From Arenibaculum pallidiluteum (GTDB lineage: Bacteria > Pseudomonadota > Alphaproteobacteria > Azospirillales > Azospirillaceae), in NCBI RefSeq assembly GCF_017355985.1, contig NZ_JAFIQU010000021.1, forward strand, positions 1-64,000: a stretch of DNA of 64,000 nt, read 5' to 3'. Positions 9,035 to 16,164 of the stretch are shown here, piece after piece. Within the stretch, counting starts at the first letter, position 1; each line of letters opens with the position of its first letter. The position numbers and the translations under genes are program-made. The notes beneath the pieces were generated by a model. It worked only from the letters and a program-made list of their open reading frames with translations, did not search any database and was not told the origin of the DNA.

Positions 9035-11034
9035 CAGATCCGGATCATTGCTGCGGTCCTTTCGACGGTGCGCTTCATGGCTTCCGCTTCCGCTCGGCGG
9101 AATTTGACCCTGTAGGGCCCGTCCATCAGTTTGCCGATTATCGCCTCCGTCAGGGCGAGGTAAGGGAGCCAGACAGCCTCCCAGCGCTCCGGATTTCGCG
9201 ACCTAAACGACTCCTCCTGGGACTTGATGGCACGGTTGAACAGGACCAGTGAAACCAAGCCCTCGTCGGTGGGCACGAACCTACGCAACGAACAGGTGGC
9301 GCATGCGTCCACCTGAAGGCATTGCTCACCTGGCGAGACGCCCGGCTGGATGCCCTGAGTGGGGTCCAAGCAAATGAAGCCGAGGCCCGTGTCCAGGGCC
9401 GTGCGCTGGCGCCTCTCAAGAGCGGCCGCTGAGATGCCTAGCTTCGAAGCGACGTCCTGGATTTCGCCAAGAGCTGCCGCCTCGTACAGGACCTGGAATT
9501 CGCGGATCCGTCTGGCGAGTTCGGCGCGGAACCACGGCGCACTCAGGTAGCGCATGGTCATCCCAGAGCCGGAGTGGTTGGCTTTAGCCTGGGCCAAAGT
9601 ATGGTCGAAGTCATTGTCCGCCGAGAGCACTTGGAGCACCGTCGGGCGGATCATCCTGCGTTGGATTGGCAATCCTCCGATCACCTTGTCGTCCTCAATC
9701 CTCTTCAGGAAGCGGTTCCACTCGCCCTTAAAGGCGACCGGGTCACACACTCTGATCGGGCCCTGATTGAGGGAGTCTCCGGCCATCAGCCACAGTTTGC
9801 CGGCAGCCGGGTTGGCGGCGCGTTCAGCCCGCTCCCTAAGCGGGGCGACCATCTCCTGCCACATTTTGATCGCCGCCACGCCGGATACGTCCTGGCCCGG
9901 GACCTTCACCATCAGATCCGCTTCTCCCTCGACCAGCGTCGCCTCTGCGATTTTGCCCCCAGCCCTCAGCTTGATGGCGGAGACGGTGGTGACGCGCTGC
10001 CTGCCGCGATTGACGCTGCCTGCGAACGGATTGGCCGCTAGGTCGTCGCAGGCTCCGATATCGAAGCCAGTGTCGATCATCGCGATGGTGTAGGCGGCCA
10101 GGAGCGCCGTCACCGTGCTCTCGAGATGCCTGACAACGTTGGTTGCCCCGCCGAGCCGAGCAACCAATTGCTGCATCGGGTATTTTTCGATCCGCACGAA
10201 AAGGCAGTTATCCCGGCGAGTCTTCACGAATCGAAGCAAGCCACCGAGTTGACCGTCAGTGTCACGAGGAAGGATCTGGATCAGCTTGGCTAGCTTCCGG
10301 GTCGCTAGTGCCGTCTCGAAGTCGGCCGGTTCTGGCAAGTCGTCCCTCGCCATCAACTCCTGGCCTCGCTTAAACACTTGGTACTCATCCACCAGTTGAC
10401 GCACAGCGCAGCCGCGCAACGCGGCGAGCCGCTTCCTATTAAGTTCGGCCAGTTCGTTGATGGACTTGTTCGGGAGCGGCGTCGGGAATGTCTGTCGTCC
10501 CCTTCGGCCCGGTGTGAGTTCGGCAAGCGACGGGATGTTCCCCCCGGAGAGCTTGCCCTTACCGAAGCTCCTAAGAGGCCCTACATGGGGCATCAGCCCC
10601 TCGTCTGCCAGCGCCCTGAGACCGGCGGACAGGAAGTGAATGATGCTTCGACGGGTCAGGACATTCGGCGACTCAATGACCTCGGTGCAAGAGGTATCCC
10701 TGAGCCGATCGCAGAATGCATTCACTGTATCTCGCCAGTCGACCGGGTCTATGAGACGCCCCCGCCCATCCCGTAGGTCGCGAAAGGCTTGACCCGCCGC
10801 TGACCCTGGATGCTCAAGATCCTGGGCAGCCAGCCAATTGAGAATGCGCTTTACCGCCGCCAGCCGCTTCTCGGTGACTTGCCGGCCGTGCAATGCACAG
10901 TGCTGCTGCCAAGCGCGGGCAAGGTCCGTCGCGAAGACTCTTCCATAGAGCGGGACCAGATCGGCAAAGGAGTAGGTCCGACCGAAGAGCTCAGCCACTG
11001 GGGCTTTGCCGTTCACCATGGCCGCCTCGAGCAT
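9031..11034 (-). CDS. Recombinase-like protein with altered active site, first gene of the operon
   Basis: The 667-residue product is the most island-end-proximal gene. A recombinase-like fold is suggested by an N-terminal core-binding-like helical part and by HSGSGMTMRYL at about 487 to 498, which looks like the motif around the nucleophilic tyrosine. Where the first catalytic arginine is expected, the sequence reads TGFDIGACDDL, with Asp instead of Arg, and the H-x-x-R box reads RMIRP, without the histidine. The C-terminal part has a Cys group (C573, C579, C582). The protein may therefore be a structural or site-recognition partner rather than a catalytic one, as proposed for some members of multi-recombinase elements. 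The start at ATG 11034 is tentative; TTG 11037 and an ATG six codons downstream are alternatives. Confidence 0.75.
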   Translation of the reverse strand: MLEAAMVNGKAPVAELFGRTYSFADLVPLYGRVFATDLARAWQQHCALHGRQVTEKRLAAVKRILNWLAAQDLEHPGSAAGQAFRDLRDGRGRLIDPVDWRDTVNAFCDRLRDTSCTEVIESPNVLTRRSIIHFLSAGLRALADEGLMPHVGPLRSFGKGKLSGGNIPSLAELTPGRRGRQTFPTPLPNKSINELAELNRKRLAALRGCAVRQLVDEYQVFKRGQELMARDDLPEPADFETALATRKLAKLIQILPRDTDGQLGGLLRFVKTRRDNCLFVRIEKYPMQQLVARLGGATNVVRHLESTVTALLAAYTIAMIDTGFDIGACDDLAANPFAGSVNRGRQRVTTVSAIKLRAGGKIAEATLVEGEADLMVKVPGQDVSGVAAIKMWQEMVAPLRERAERAANPAAGKLWLMAGDSLNQGPIRVCDPVAFKGEWNRFLKRIEDDKVIGGLPIQRRMIRPTVLQVLSADNDFDHTLAQAKANHSGSGMTMRYLSAPWFRAELARRIREFQVLYEAAALGEIQDVASKLGISAAALERRQRTALDTGLGFICLDPTQGIQPGVSPGEQCLQVDACATCSLRRFVPTDEGLVSLVLFNRAIKSQEESFRSRNPERWEAVWLPYLALTEAIIGKLMDGPYRVKFRRAEAEAMKRTVERTAAMIRIW

Positions 11035-11133
11035 CAAGGTCGCTCCCGCCGCGTCACCTCGATACAGCTTGCGCGTACGTAGGCGCCGAGTCTATTCGTC
11101 CTTTGGATGTGCTAGCGCACCGCTCCTCTGTGG

Positions 11134-11196
11134 ATATCATATTCGGCGACGGGTCTGAGAAATGAACGCGGATTCAATGACTTACGGGTATGATAT
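11134..11196. repeat. Inverted repeat at the island end, candidate recombinase binding site
   Basis: The 8-base arms ATATCATA (11134 to 11141) and TATGATAT (11189 to 11196) are perfect inverted copies about 20 to 80 bases inside the comM junction and upstream of the recombinase operon. Such arms near an element end are expected for recombinase binding. Eight bases alone could be chance. Confidence 0.35.
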
Positions 11197-11215
11197 GTCG
11201 CGCATGCCGTAGAAT

Positions 11216-11450
11216 GCCGACCCTCCTTCAGCACGTCGGCAGGCGCCAGGTTCACCGTGATCCGCTTGGCCGGCAGCGACAGGCCCAGCGCGTGCAGGGC
11301 CGCGCGCACGCGCTCCCGGCTCTCGGCCACGGCCTTGTCGGGCAGGCCCACCAGGGTGAAGGCGACCAGCCCGCTGGAGACCAGCACCTGGACCTCGACC
11401 TCGGTCACGGAGATCCCGTCGAAGGCGACCGTGTTCACCCGTGCAACCAA
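11216..11450 (-). pseudogene. comM: comM (YifB, Mg-chelatase-like ATPase) 5' fragment, cut by the island
   Basis: From TTG 11450 the minus strand reads [20 protein letters not shown] and continues through [26 protein letters not shown] and [14 protein letters not shown]. This is the highly conserved N-terminus of ComM/YifB, the hexameric branch-migration helicase used in natural transformation. The family continues with SHFDLPIAL, but here the frame runs into unrelated island sequence near 11216. About 76 codons of the usual 500 remain, before the Walker A motif, so no function is left. The remainder should be found at the left end of the island, outside this window. TTG is chosen because it puts the family's usual two or three residues before ARVNT. 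Confidence 0.88.
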
Positions 11451-11571
11451 GGCGCACCCCACCCGTGGTCCGATGCACGCGATGGTACGCGGGATCACGG
11501 CCCGCTGCCAGGGGCCTCGACCCTTTGGAGCCGCGCAGGCCGAAAGCGCCACGGCCTGAGGCTCCGGGTAT

Positions 11572-12009
11572 TTACGCGCCGCCTGCTTCCGTGCTCTGCG
11601 CCTCGTAGCCCGGAGCATCGTCGATCAGCCGCGACCGGATCCCGGCGGGGGCTCCCTCCGCCCAGATCAGCAGGGCGTCCAGCGCCGGGCACAAGGACTG
11701 GCCCCATTCCGTCAGGTGATATTCGACCTTCGGCGGGACCTGATGGTGGACGATGCGTCCGACCACCCCGTCGTTCTCGAGCTGGCGCAGCTGCTGGATC
11801 AGCATCTTCTGGCTGATGCCCGGGATGGCGCGCTCGAGGTCGGAGAAGCGCCGCACCTTGCCGCCGAACAGCTGGAACAGGATCACGAGCTTCCACCGGC
11901 CCTCGAGGACCCGGAGCACGTTCTGCACGCCCTCGGCGGCCGAGTGCGGCGTGTAGGATGTACGCTTACCTTCGGGTAAGTCCCTTACTTTTTTGTCGGT
12001 TCTTGTCAT
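11572..12009 (-). CDS. HxlR-family transcriptional regulator
   Basis: The 145-residue protein is a winged-helix regulator of the HxlR type: [50 protein letters not shown] is the full signature, with the usual length. HxlR regulators often sense reactive electrophiles or quinones through a cysteine; here the only Cys is in SLCPAL near residue 108, not near the N-terminus. It diverges from an NTF2-like and an SDR gene, which it most likely controls. Repeats of GTAAG/CTTAC lie just inside the first codons (see the separate entry). The ATG at 12009 is the only Met before the conserved domain. A linker of about 25 residues precedes the domain. Confidence 0.9.
   Translation of the reverse strand: MTRTDKKVRDLPEGKRTSYTPHSAAEGVQNVLRVLEGRWKLVILFQLFGGKVRRFSDLERAIPGISQKMLIQQLRQLENDGVVGRIVHHQVPPKVEYHLTEWGQSLCPALDALLIWAEGAPAGIRSRLIDDAPGYEAQSTEAGGA
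11965..11988. promoter_or_regulatory. CTTAC/GTAAG repeats, candidate HxlR operator
   Basis: CTTAC (11965), GTAAG (11976) and CTTAC (11984) form two overlapping inverted repeats. They overlap the first codons of the HxlR gene and face the divergent NTF2-SDR genes. Known proteobacterial HxlR operators are often built from similar short repeats, so autoregulation plus control of the divergent operon is plausible. Confidence 0.4.
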
Positions 12010-12066
12010 TTCGTGAGCCTATCCGCAGCTTCTCTCCGGCACAACGCAATCCCGGAGGGAAAGATC

Positions 12067-12393
12067 ATGGAAAAGAACCTGCCACCCCCGATCGCCGCCT
12101 ATGTCGAGGCGAACGCCCGGCTCGACGCGGATGGAATGCTCGCGGCCTTCGCGCTGGAAGCGGTGGTCCTCGACGACGGCGGGCGGCACGAGGGCCGCGC
12201 GGAGCTCGGGGCCTGGATCCGGACGGCGATTCTCGCCAACCGGGCGGTCTTCAGCCCCGAAGCCTGGCGCGAAGAGGACGGCCGCATCGTGGTGGAGGGC
12301 CCGACCGCTGGCGATTTCCGCGGCAGCCCGATCCGCGTTGCCTTCCGGTTCAGGCTCGAGGACGGGGCGATCGCCGCGCTGGAGATCGCATGA
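12067..12393 (+). CDS. NTF2-like (SnoaL-type) protein
   Basis: This 108-residue protein has the SnoaL/NTF2 pattern: an N-terminal helix PPIAAYVEANARLDADGMLAAFA, then AVVLDDGGRHEGRAELGAWI and a C-terminal strand FRFRLEDGAIAALEI. The fold holds small hydrophobic ligands and serves as isomerase, hydrolase or binding protein; the substrate cannot be told. ATG 12067 is preceded by GGAGGGAAAG. The stop overlaps the start of the SDR gene (ATGATG), so both form one operon, divergent from the HxlR gene. NTF2-SDR pairs under HxlR control are common in proteobacteria and usually handle xenobiotic or stress-derived carbonyls, which is an inference here. Confidence 0.85.
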   Translation: MEKNLPPPIAAYVEANARLDADGMLAAFALEAVVLDDGGRHEGRAELGAWIRTAILANRAVFSPEAWREEDGRIVVEGPTAGDFRGSPIRVAFRFRLEDGAIAALEIA

Positions 12394-13181
12394 TGTCCGC
12401 CCGCATCGATCCAGTCGAGTTCCAGGGCCGCCGCGTCGTCGTCACCGGCGGCACCAGGGGTGCAGGCCTCGCCACCGTCCGGCGATTCGTCGCGGGCGGG
12501 GCCGATGTCATGACGGCCGCGCGCCGCGGTGGCGACGGCATGCCGGGCGCCCGGCTCGTGGAGGCGGACCTGAGCACCCCGGAGGGGACCAGGAGGCTCG
12601 CCGAGGCGGCGATGGAGCAGCTCGGCGGCGTGGACGTGCTGGTCCACGTGCTGGGCGGCTCGGCCTCGCCGGGCGGCGGCTTCGCGGCCCTGACGGACGA
12701 TCACTGGCACGCCGAGCTCGACCTGAACCTGCTTGCGGCGGTGCGGCTCGACCGGGCCCTGCTGCCGCAGATGATCGAGCGCCGCCATGGCGCCGTCGTC
12801 CACGTCTCGTCCATCCAGCGGCGGCTCCCGCTGCACGAATCGACGACCGCCTATGCCGCCGCGAAGGCCGCCCTGACGACCTACAGCAAGGCGCTGTCCA
12901 AGGAGCTCGGTCCCAGGGGTGTGCGGGTCAACGTCGTCTCGCCGGGCTGGATCCATACGGAAGCCTCGGACGCCCTGATGGAACGGATCGCCGCCAGCAC
13001 CGGCGGAACGATCGAGGACGCGCGCCAGAGCATCCTCGACGCGCTCGGCGGCATCCCCCTAGGACGCCCGTCCCGGCCCGAGGAGGTCGCGGAGCTCATC
13101 GCCTTCCTGGCCTCGGACCGGGCCTCGGCGATCCACGGCGCGGAGCACGTCATCGACGGCGGGACGGTGCCGACGGTGTAG
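12390..13181 (+). CDS. Short-chain dehydrogenase/reductase (SDR)
   Basis: The 263-residue enzyme is a classical SDR. The TGGTRGAG nucleotide-binding motif lies near residue 20, VHVLGGSAS stands where the NNAG motif usually is, catalytic Ser is in VVHVSSIQRR, and Y-x3-K is in TTAYAAAKAAL; VSPGWIHT follows as usual. It would oxidise or reduce an alcohol/carbonyl with NAD(P). An Arg within the AARR stretch after the second strand points to NADP preference. It starts four bases before the NTF2 stop. A perfect hairpin 55 bases after its stop may end the transcript. Confidence 0.92.
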   Translation: MMSARIDPVEFQGRRVVVTGGTRGAGLATVRRFVAGGADVMTAARRGGDGMPGARLVEADLSTPEGTRRLAEAAMEQLGGVDVLVHVLGGSASPGGGFAALTDDHWHAELDLNLLAAVRLDRALLPQMIERRHGAVVHVSSIQRRLPLHESTTAYAAAKAALTTYSKALSKELGPRGVRVNVVSPGWIHTEASDALMERIAASTGGTIEDARQSILDALGGIPLGRPSRPEEVAELIAFLASDRASAIHGAEHVIDGGTVPTV

Positions 13182-13235
13182 CTCCGGCAGGGGGTGCTGT
13201 CCCGACCTCCTCCGCATGGCCCGATGCACGCGTCA

Positions 13236-13261
13236 CGCGTGCCGGACTTGACCGGCACGCG
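13236..13261. terminator. Perfect hairpin after the SDR gene
   Basis: CGCGTGCCGG (13236 to 13245) and CCGGCACGCG (13252 to 13261) form a 10-base stem with a six-base loop. No T-run follows, so termination would be Rho-assisted, or the site could be regulatory for the gene that follows. Confidence 0.4.
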
Positions 13262-13294
13262 GGCGCACGGGATTGATAATGCCGTCCGACCGGC

Positions 13295-13337
13295 GTTCGG
13301 GCGGCCGAACCCCGGCCGCGTGCCGTTCGGGCCGAAC
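13295..13337. promoter_or_regulatory. Two GTTCGG palindromes upstream of the HTH/coiled-coil gene
   Basis: GTTCGGGCGGCCGAAC (13295 to 13310) and GTTCGGGCCGAAC (13325 to 13337) are palindromes with the same GTTCGG half-site, 30 bases apart centre to centre, ending 15 bases before ATG 13353. They could be operators for the helix-turn-helix protein they precede. Confidence 0.4.
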
Positions 13338-13352
13338 CGTGCGGGGTTGGGC

Positions 13353-14066
13353 ATGGCTGCGCCCGAACATGTCTGGATGACCTATGCCGCCCTGGCCGAG
13401 CGCCTGGGCGTATCCGTCGACGGCGCGCGCATGAAGGCGAAGCGTGCCGGGTGGCTCAAGAGCAACGACGCCGAGGGGCGGGCGCGTATCCTGGTGCCCC
13501 TGGCGCAGATCGAACACGCGCCGGGCGGCGTGCGGGGCGAAACGTTCGCGGCCCTCGGCCTCGAACAGGCCGGGCCGGACGAACGCTTCGGACGGGGCGG
13601 ACAGGCCGAACCGGGCTTCGCGCTGAGCCCGTCGGCCGCGGTCGCTGCCCTGCGCGAGGCGTTGGACCATGAGCGGCGCGACCGTGCCGCCGAGCGGCAG
13701 TCCCATGCGGACAAGCTGCGCCTGCTGACCGAGCTGGTGGAGCGCTACATGGCCGCCGCCGCGGACGAGGCCGCGCGTGAGCGCGAGGCTCATGGCGAGG
13801 AGATCGCGCGCCTGCGCGCCGAGCTGGAGGAGGTCCGCGCCGAGGCGTCGCAGGCGGTGGCCGACCTGCAGCGCCGCGCCGAGGCCGCCGAGCGTCTGGC
13901 GCGCGACCAGTCCGACCGGCTGGAGCGCGAGCGCGCGGGCCGCGACGCCCTGCACCGCGAGCGCGAGGCCGAGATCGAGGAGCACCTGCAGCTCCGCGCC
14001 GAGCGCGACCGCCTTGCAGCGGAGCTGGCGCGCGCACGACTGCCCTGGTGGCGCAGGTTCGGCTGA
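13353..14066 (+). CDS. Helix-turn-helix/coiled-coil protein of unknown role
   Basis: The 237-residue protein starts with a helix-turn-helix-like segment (MTYAALAERLGVSVDGARMKAKRAGW, residues 9 to 34), then a linker rich in Gly and Ala, then a long charged coiled coil from about 105 to 230, and ends with PWWRRFG. Similar proteins with an HTH at one end, a long Arg/Glu/Ala helix and a WWRR tail are found in many alphaproteobacteria and on plasmids, but have no established function. The layout resembles plasmid KfrA proteins, which bind DNA through the HTH and multimerise through the coil; that is an analogy only. Start ATG 13353 puts the HTH near the N-terminus and leaves the palindromes upstream untranslated. 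An in-frame upstream extension exists but would cover those palindromes. Confidence 0.75.
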   Translation: MAAPEHVWMTYAALAERLGVSVDGARMKAKRAGWLKSNDAEGRARILVPLAQIEHAPGGVRGETFAALGLEQAGPDERFGRGGQAEPGFALSPSAAVAALREALDHERRDRAAERQSHADKLRLLTELVERYMAAAADEAAREREAHGEEIARLRAELEEVRAEASQAVADLQRRAEAAERLARDQSDRLERERAGRDALHREREAEIEEHLQLRAERDRLAAELARARLPWWRRFG

Positions 14067-14411
14067 GGCTGGCACGGAGGATCTTCCGGCGGAGGTTCAG
14101 CGGATCGCCGACGTCGGTCTTGTTCTAATGGCCCATGGCCCAAGGACCGCATTCTGGGTTGTCCTAGGAAGTGCGCGACGGCGGCCACCGCCCAGCGGGG
14201 TCCGCCGTCGCGCCGCAGCATTCCTCCCTGTGAAACTGGCTCCGCGCACAGCGCGGGGCCGCCTCTTCTCCCTTCGCTTCGCCTCCTTCCGGGCGGAGCG
14301 CCGGCGGCAATCCGCACCCATGCATAGGGCCGCGATTTGCCGAATGGCCGATTTCGCCCGGCGGCGGAAACGATAATCTGCGGAGCCGAGGCTGCTTCAT
14401 CGGAGTGGGCG
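14067..14411. other. Intergenic stretch with one long hairpin
   Basis: These 345 bases hold no gene I can support. A 12-base perfect stem (14173 to 14184 with 14202 to 14213, 17-base loop) follows the coiled-coil gene and may end its transcript. The remaining part up to the response regulator has no motif that I recognise. Confidence 0.5.
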
Positions 14412-15047
14412 ATGCCGCACATCCTGTTGGCCGAGGACGAGCCGCGGCTGGCGTTCGTGCTCGAGAACATGCTCTCGGATGCCGGTTTCGCGGTGACGAC
14501 GCGAAGCAACGGGGCCGAGGCGCTGGCCTTCGCCGAGCAGGAGCCGGTGGACCTGCTGCTGACCGACGTGCTGATGCCCGAGATGGACGGCTCTGCCCTA
14601 TTCGACGCGCTGCGTGCGCGCCGGCCCGGCATTCCAGCCGTGGTGATGACGGGCCATCCCGACCGGGACGACGTCCGGGCCTCCCTCGCCCGGCTCTCGG
14701 CCGCCGGCGCCGTCGTCGTGCTCAAGCCCTTCGCGGCGGACGCGCTGGTGGACATCGTGCGGACGGCGCTGGCGCGCGCGGAGAGCGTCGGGCCCGTCGT
14801 CGACCGAGCGCCACGCGGCCGGCCCGCACGACGCGGCGAGCGCCGCGGCGCGGGCGGGGTCTATGCCGTCGTCCTCGCCATGAAAGGCGGCGGCGGCCCC
14901 GTCACCGTCGCCGGCCTGTTCGGCCACGAGGTCGAGGACATGGTGCGCGAACTCGCGAATGACGGGCTCGAATCCGAATACGTCTCCGTGAGGATCCTGG
15001 CCCTGCCGGGCGAGGAGGACGTCACGGACCTGTTCCGGCCTTCCTGA
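14412..15047 (+). CDS. Orphan response regulator with C-terminal extension
   Basis: The first 120 residues are a receiver domain: acidic pair at E8/D9, phospho-acceptor D52 in LLTDVLMPEMDG, Thr in VVMTGHP, and the conserved Lys in VLKPF. It continues for about 90 residues (to 211), which is too short and unlike usual DNA-binding outputs. The extension includes YAVVLAMKGGGGPVTVAGLFG and ends DVTDLF. No histidine kinase is nearby. It probably receives phosphate from a distant or hybrid kinase and acts through protein contacts. The output of the extension is unknown. Confidence 0.85.
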   Translation: MPHILLAEDEPRLAFVLENMLSDAGFAVTTRSNGAEALAFAEQEPVDLLLTDVLMPEMDGSALFDALRARRPGIPAVVMTGHPDRDDVRASLARLSAAGAVVVLKPFAADALVDIVRTALARAESVGPVVDRAPRGRPARRGERRGAGGVYAVVLAMKGGGGPVTVAGLFGHEVEDMVRELANDGLESEYVSVRILALPGEEDVTDLFRPS

Positions 15048-15099
15048 GCCCCTTGCCCGCCCCCTCTGCCCCGCACCCTCTGCCTTGCCCTGGGCGGCC

Positions 15100-15318
15100 T
15101 CAGCCGAAGCCTGGCGACTCCAGCTCCAGCATGGCGTGCATGGCGGCCGCCTTGGCCGCCTCGAGGGTGGCGGAGCGGCCTTCCTTGGTCTCGTCCTCTC
15201 CGGTGACCTGCCACTTGAACCCGTTCGCCTCGGGCCTGACGTCCGCCCTCCAGGAGCCGCTCAGCAGGAAGTAGCCTCCTGCCGGCGTGCCGTCCGGGAA
15301 CGTGCTCGGCATCCACAT
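15100..15318 (-). CDS. Small conserved-looking hypothetical protein
   Basis: A 72-residue open frame starts at ATG 15318, right after the strong ribosome binding site AAGGAGG. The product is WRADVRPEANGFKWQVTGED in its middle and ends in an Ala-rich helix (TLEAAKAAAMHAMLEL). The pattern of a strand pair followed by a helix that says 'apply to each residue' resembles small DRBM-like or DUF1508-like folds, but I do not recognise the family. It is converging with the response regulator gene. Confidence 0.6.
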   Translation of the reverse strand: MWMPSTFPDGTPAGGYFLLSGSWRADVRPEANGFKWQVTGEDETKEGRSATLEAAKAAAMHAMLELESPGFG

Positions 15319-15446
15319 GGTGCGCCTCCTTCCGGTGCCTTCTTCCTTCCGGTGCCTTGACGAAAGCACGGCACGTAGGGGGATCTTGGCGTGCGGCCGA
15401 CGGGCTTCAAGCGGCCGGCGCCGCGCGGCATCGGAGAAGCGACGTC

Positions 15447-15923
15447 ATGACCCCGCGGATTGCCCTGTTCCTGGCCGTTCTGCTGACAGCGCTCGCCCTC
15501 GTGCCCGGCGGTGCCCATCTGGCGGCGCTTCCCAACAAGATCGGTCTGGACCGGGCGGACTACTTCACCGCCCAGCAGATCTATGCCGGCTGGAACCTGT
15601 TCGGCATCGTCCTGTTCGCCGCCCTCGCGGCGAACCTGGCCTTGGCGCTGGTGCTGCGCCGGCATGGGCGTCCTTCCGGCTGGGCCCTGGCTGGCGGGCT
15701 GCTGGTGGCGGCGAACCTCGCGGTCTTCTTTGCCTGGACCTTTCCCGCCAACCGGGCGACAGGCAACTGGACCCACCAGCCTGCGGACTGGGAGAGGTTG
15801 CGCCTCCAGTGGGAGCTGTCCCATGCCGGCGCGGCCATCCTGATGCTCGCGGCGCTGCTCTGCGTCCTGCTCGCGGTGCTGGAGCAGCTCCCGCCCGGCC
15901 AGCACCGCCGGCTGGACCGCTAG
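15447..15923 (+). CDS. DUF1772-like four-helix membrane protein
   Basis: The 158-residue product has four hydrophobic helices: 3 to 22, about 48 to 68, 76 to 98 and 130 to 150. The conserved polar stretch between helices 3 and 4 (FPANRATGNWTHQPADWERLRLQWELSHAGA) with N, W-E and H is typical of the DUF1772 (anthrone-oxygenase-like) family. Members are inner-membrane proteins of unknown role in bacteria. It stands alone; the bases up to deoC show nothing notable. Confidence 0.75.
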   Translation: MTPRIALFLAVLLTALALVPGGAHLAALPNKIGLDRADYFTAQQIYAGWNLFGIVLFAALAANLALALVLRRHGRPSGWALAGGLLVAANLAVFFAWTFPANRATGNWTHQPADWERLRLQWELSHAGAAILMLAALLCVLLAVLEQLPPGQHRRLDR

Positions 15924-16164
15924 CGGGAAGGATGCTCTCCGCGGAGATGGCGATCCCCGCTGCGATCCCACTGCGCGTCCGCTCCGCGAATATGCTAGGA
16001 CGCTCCCGCAACGCCACGATCCGGCTGGCGCCGCCCATGCGCGCGGTCCGTCCATGCGCGCGACCGGGAGGTTCCGGCGAGCCGCCGGAGCCGTGTTCGC
16101 GCCGGCTACGTCAGTGCGCCGTTGCCCGTTAGACGGGAGCGCAACCCATCGATGGAGCACAGCC

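Noticed and set aside
13194-13352. N-terminal extension of the HTH/coiled-coil protein
   Set aside because: The frame is open from 13194, but translation would run through a perfect hairpin and two palindromes, and the added residues are Pro/Arg-rich without a family pattern.
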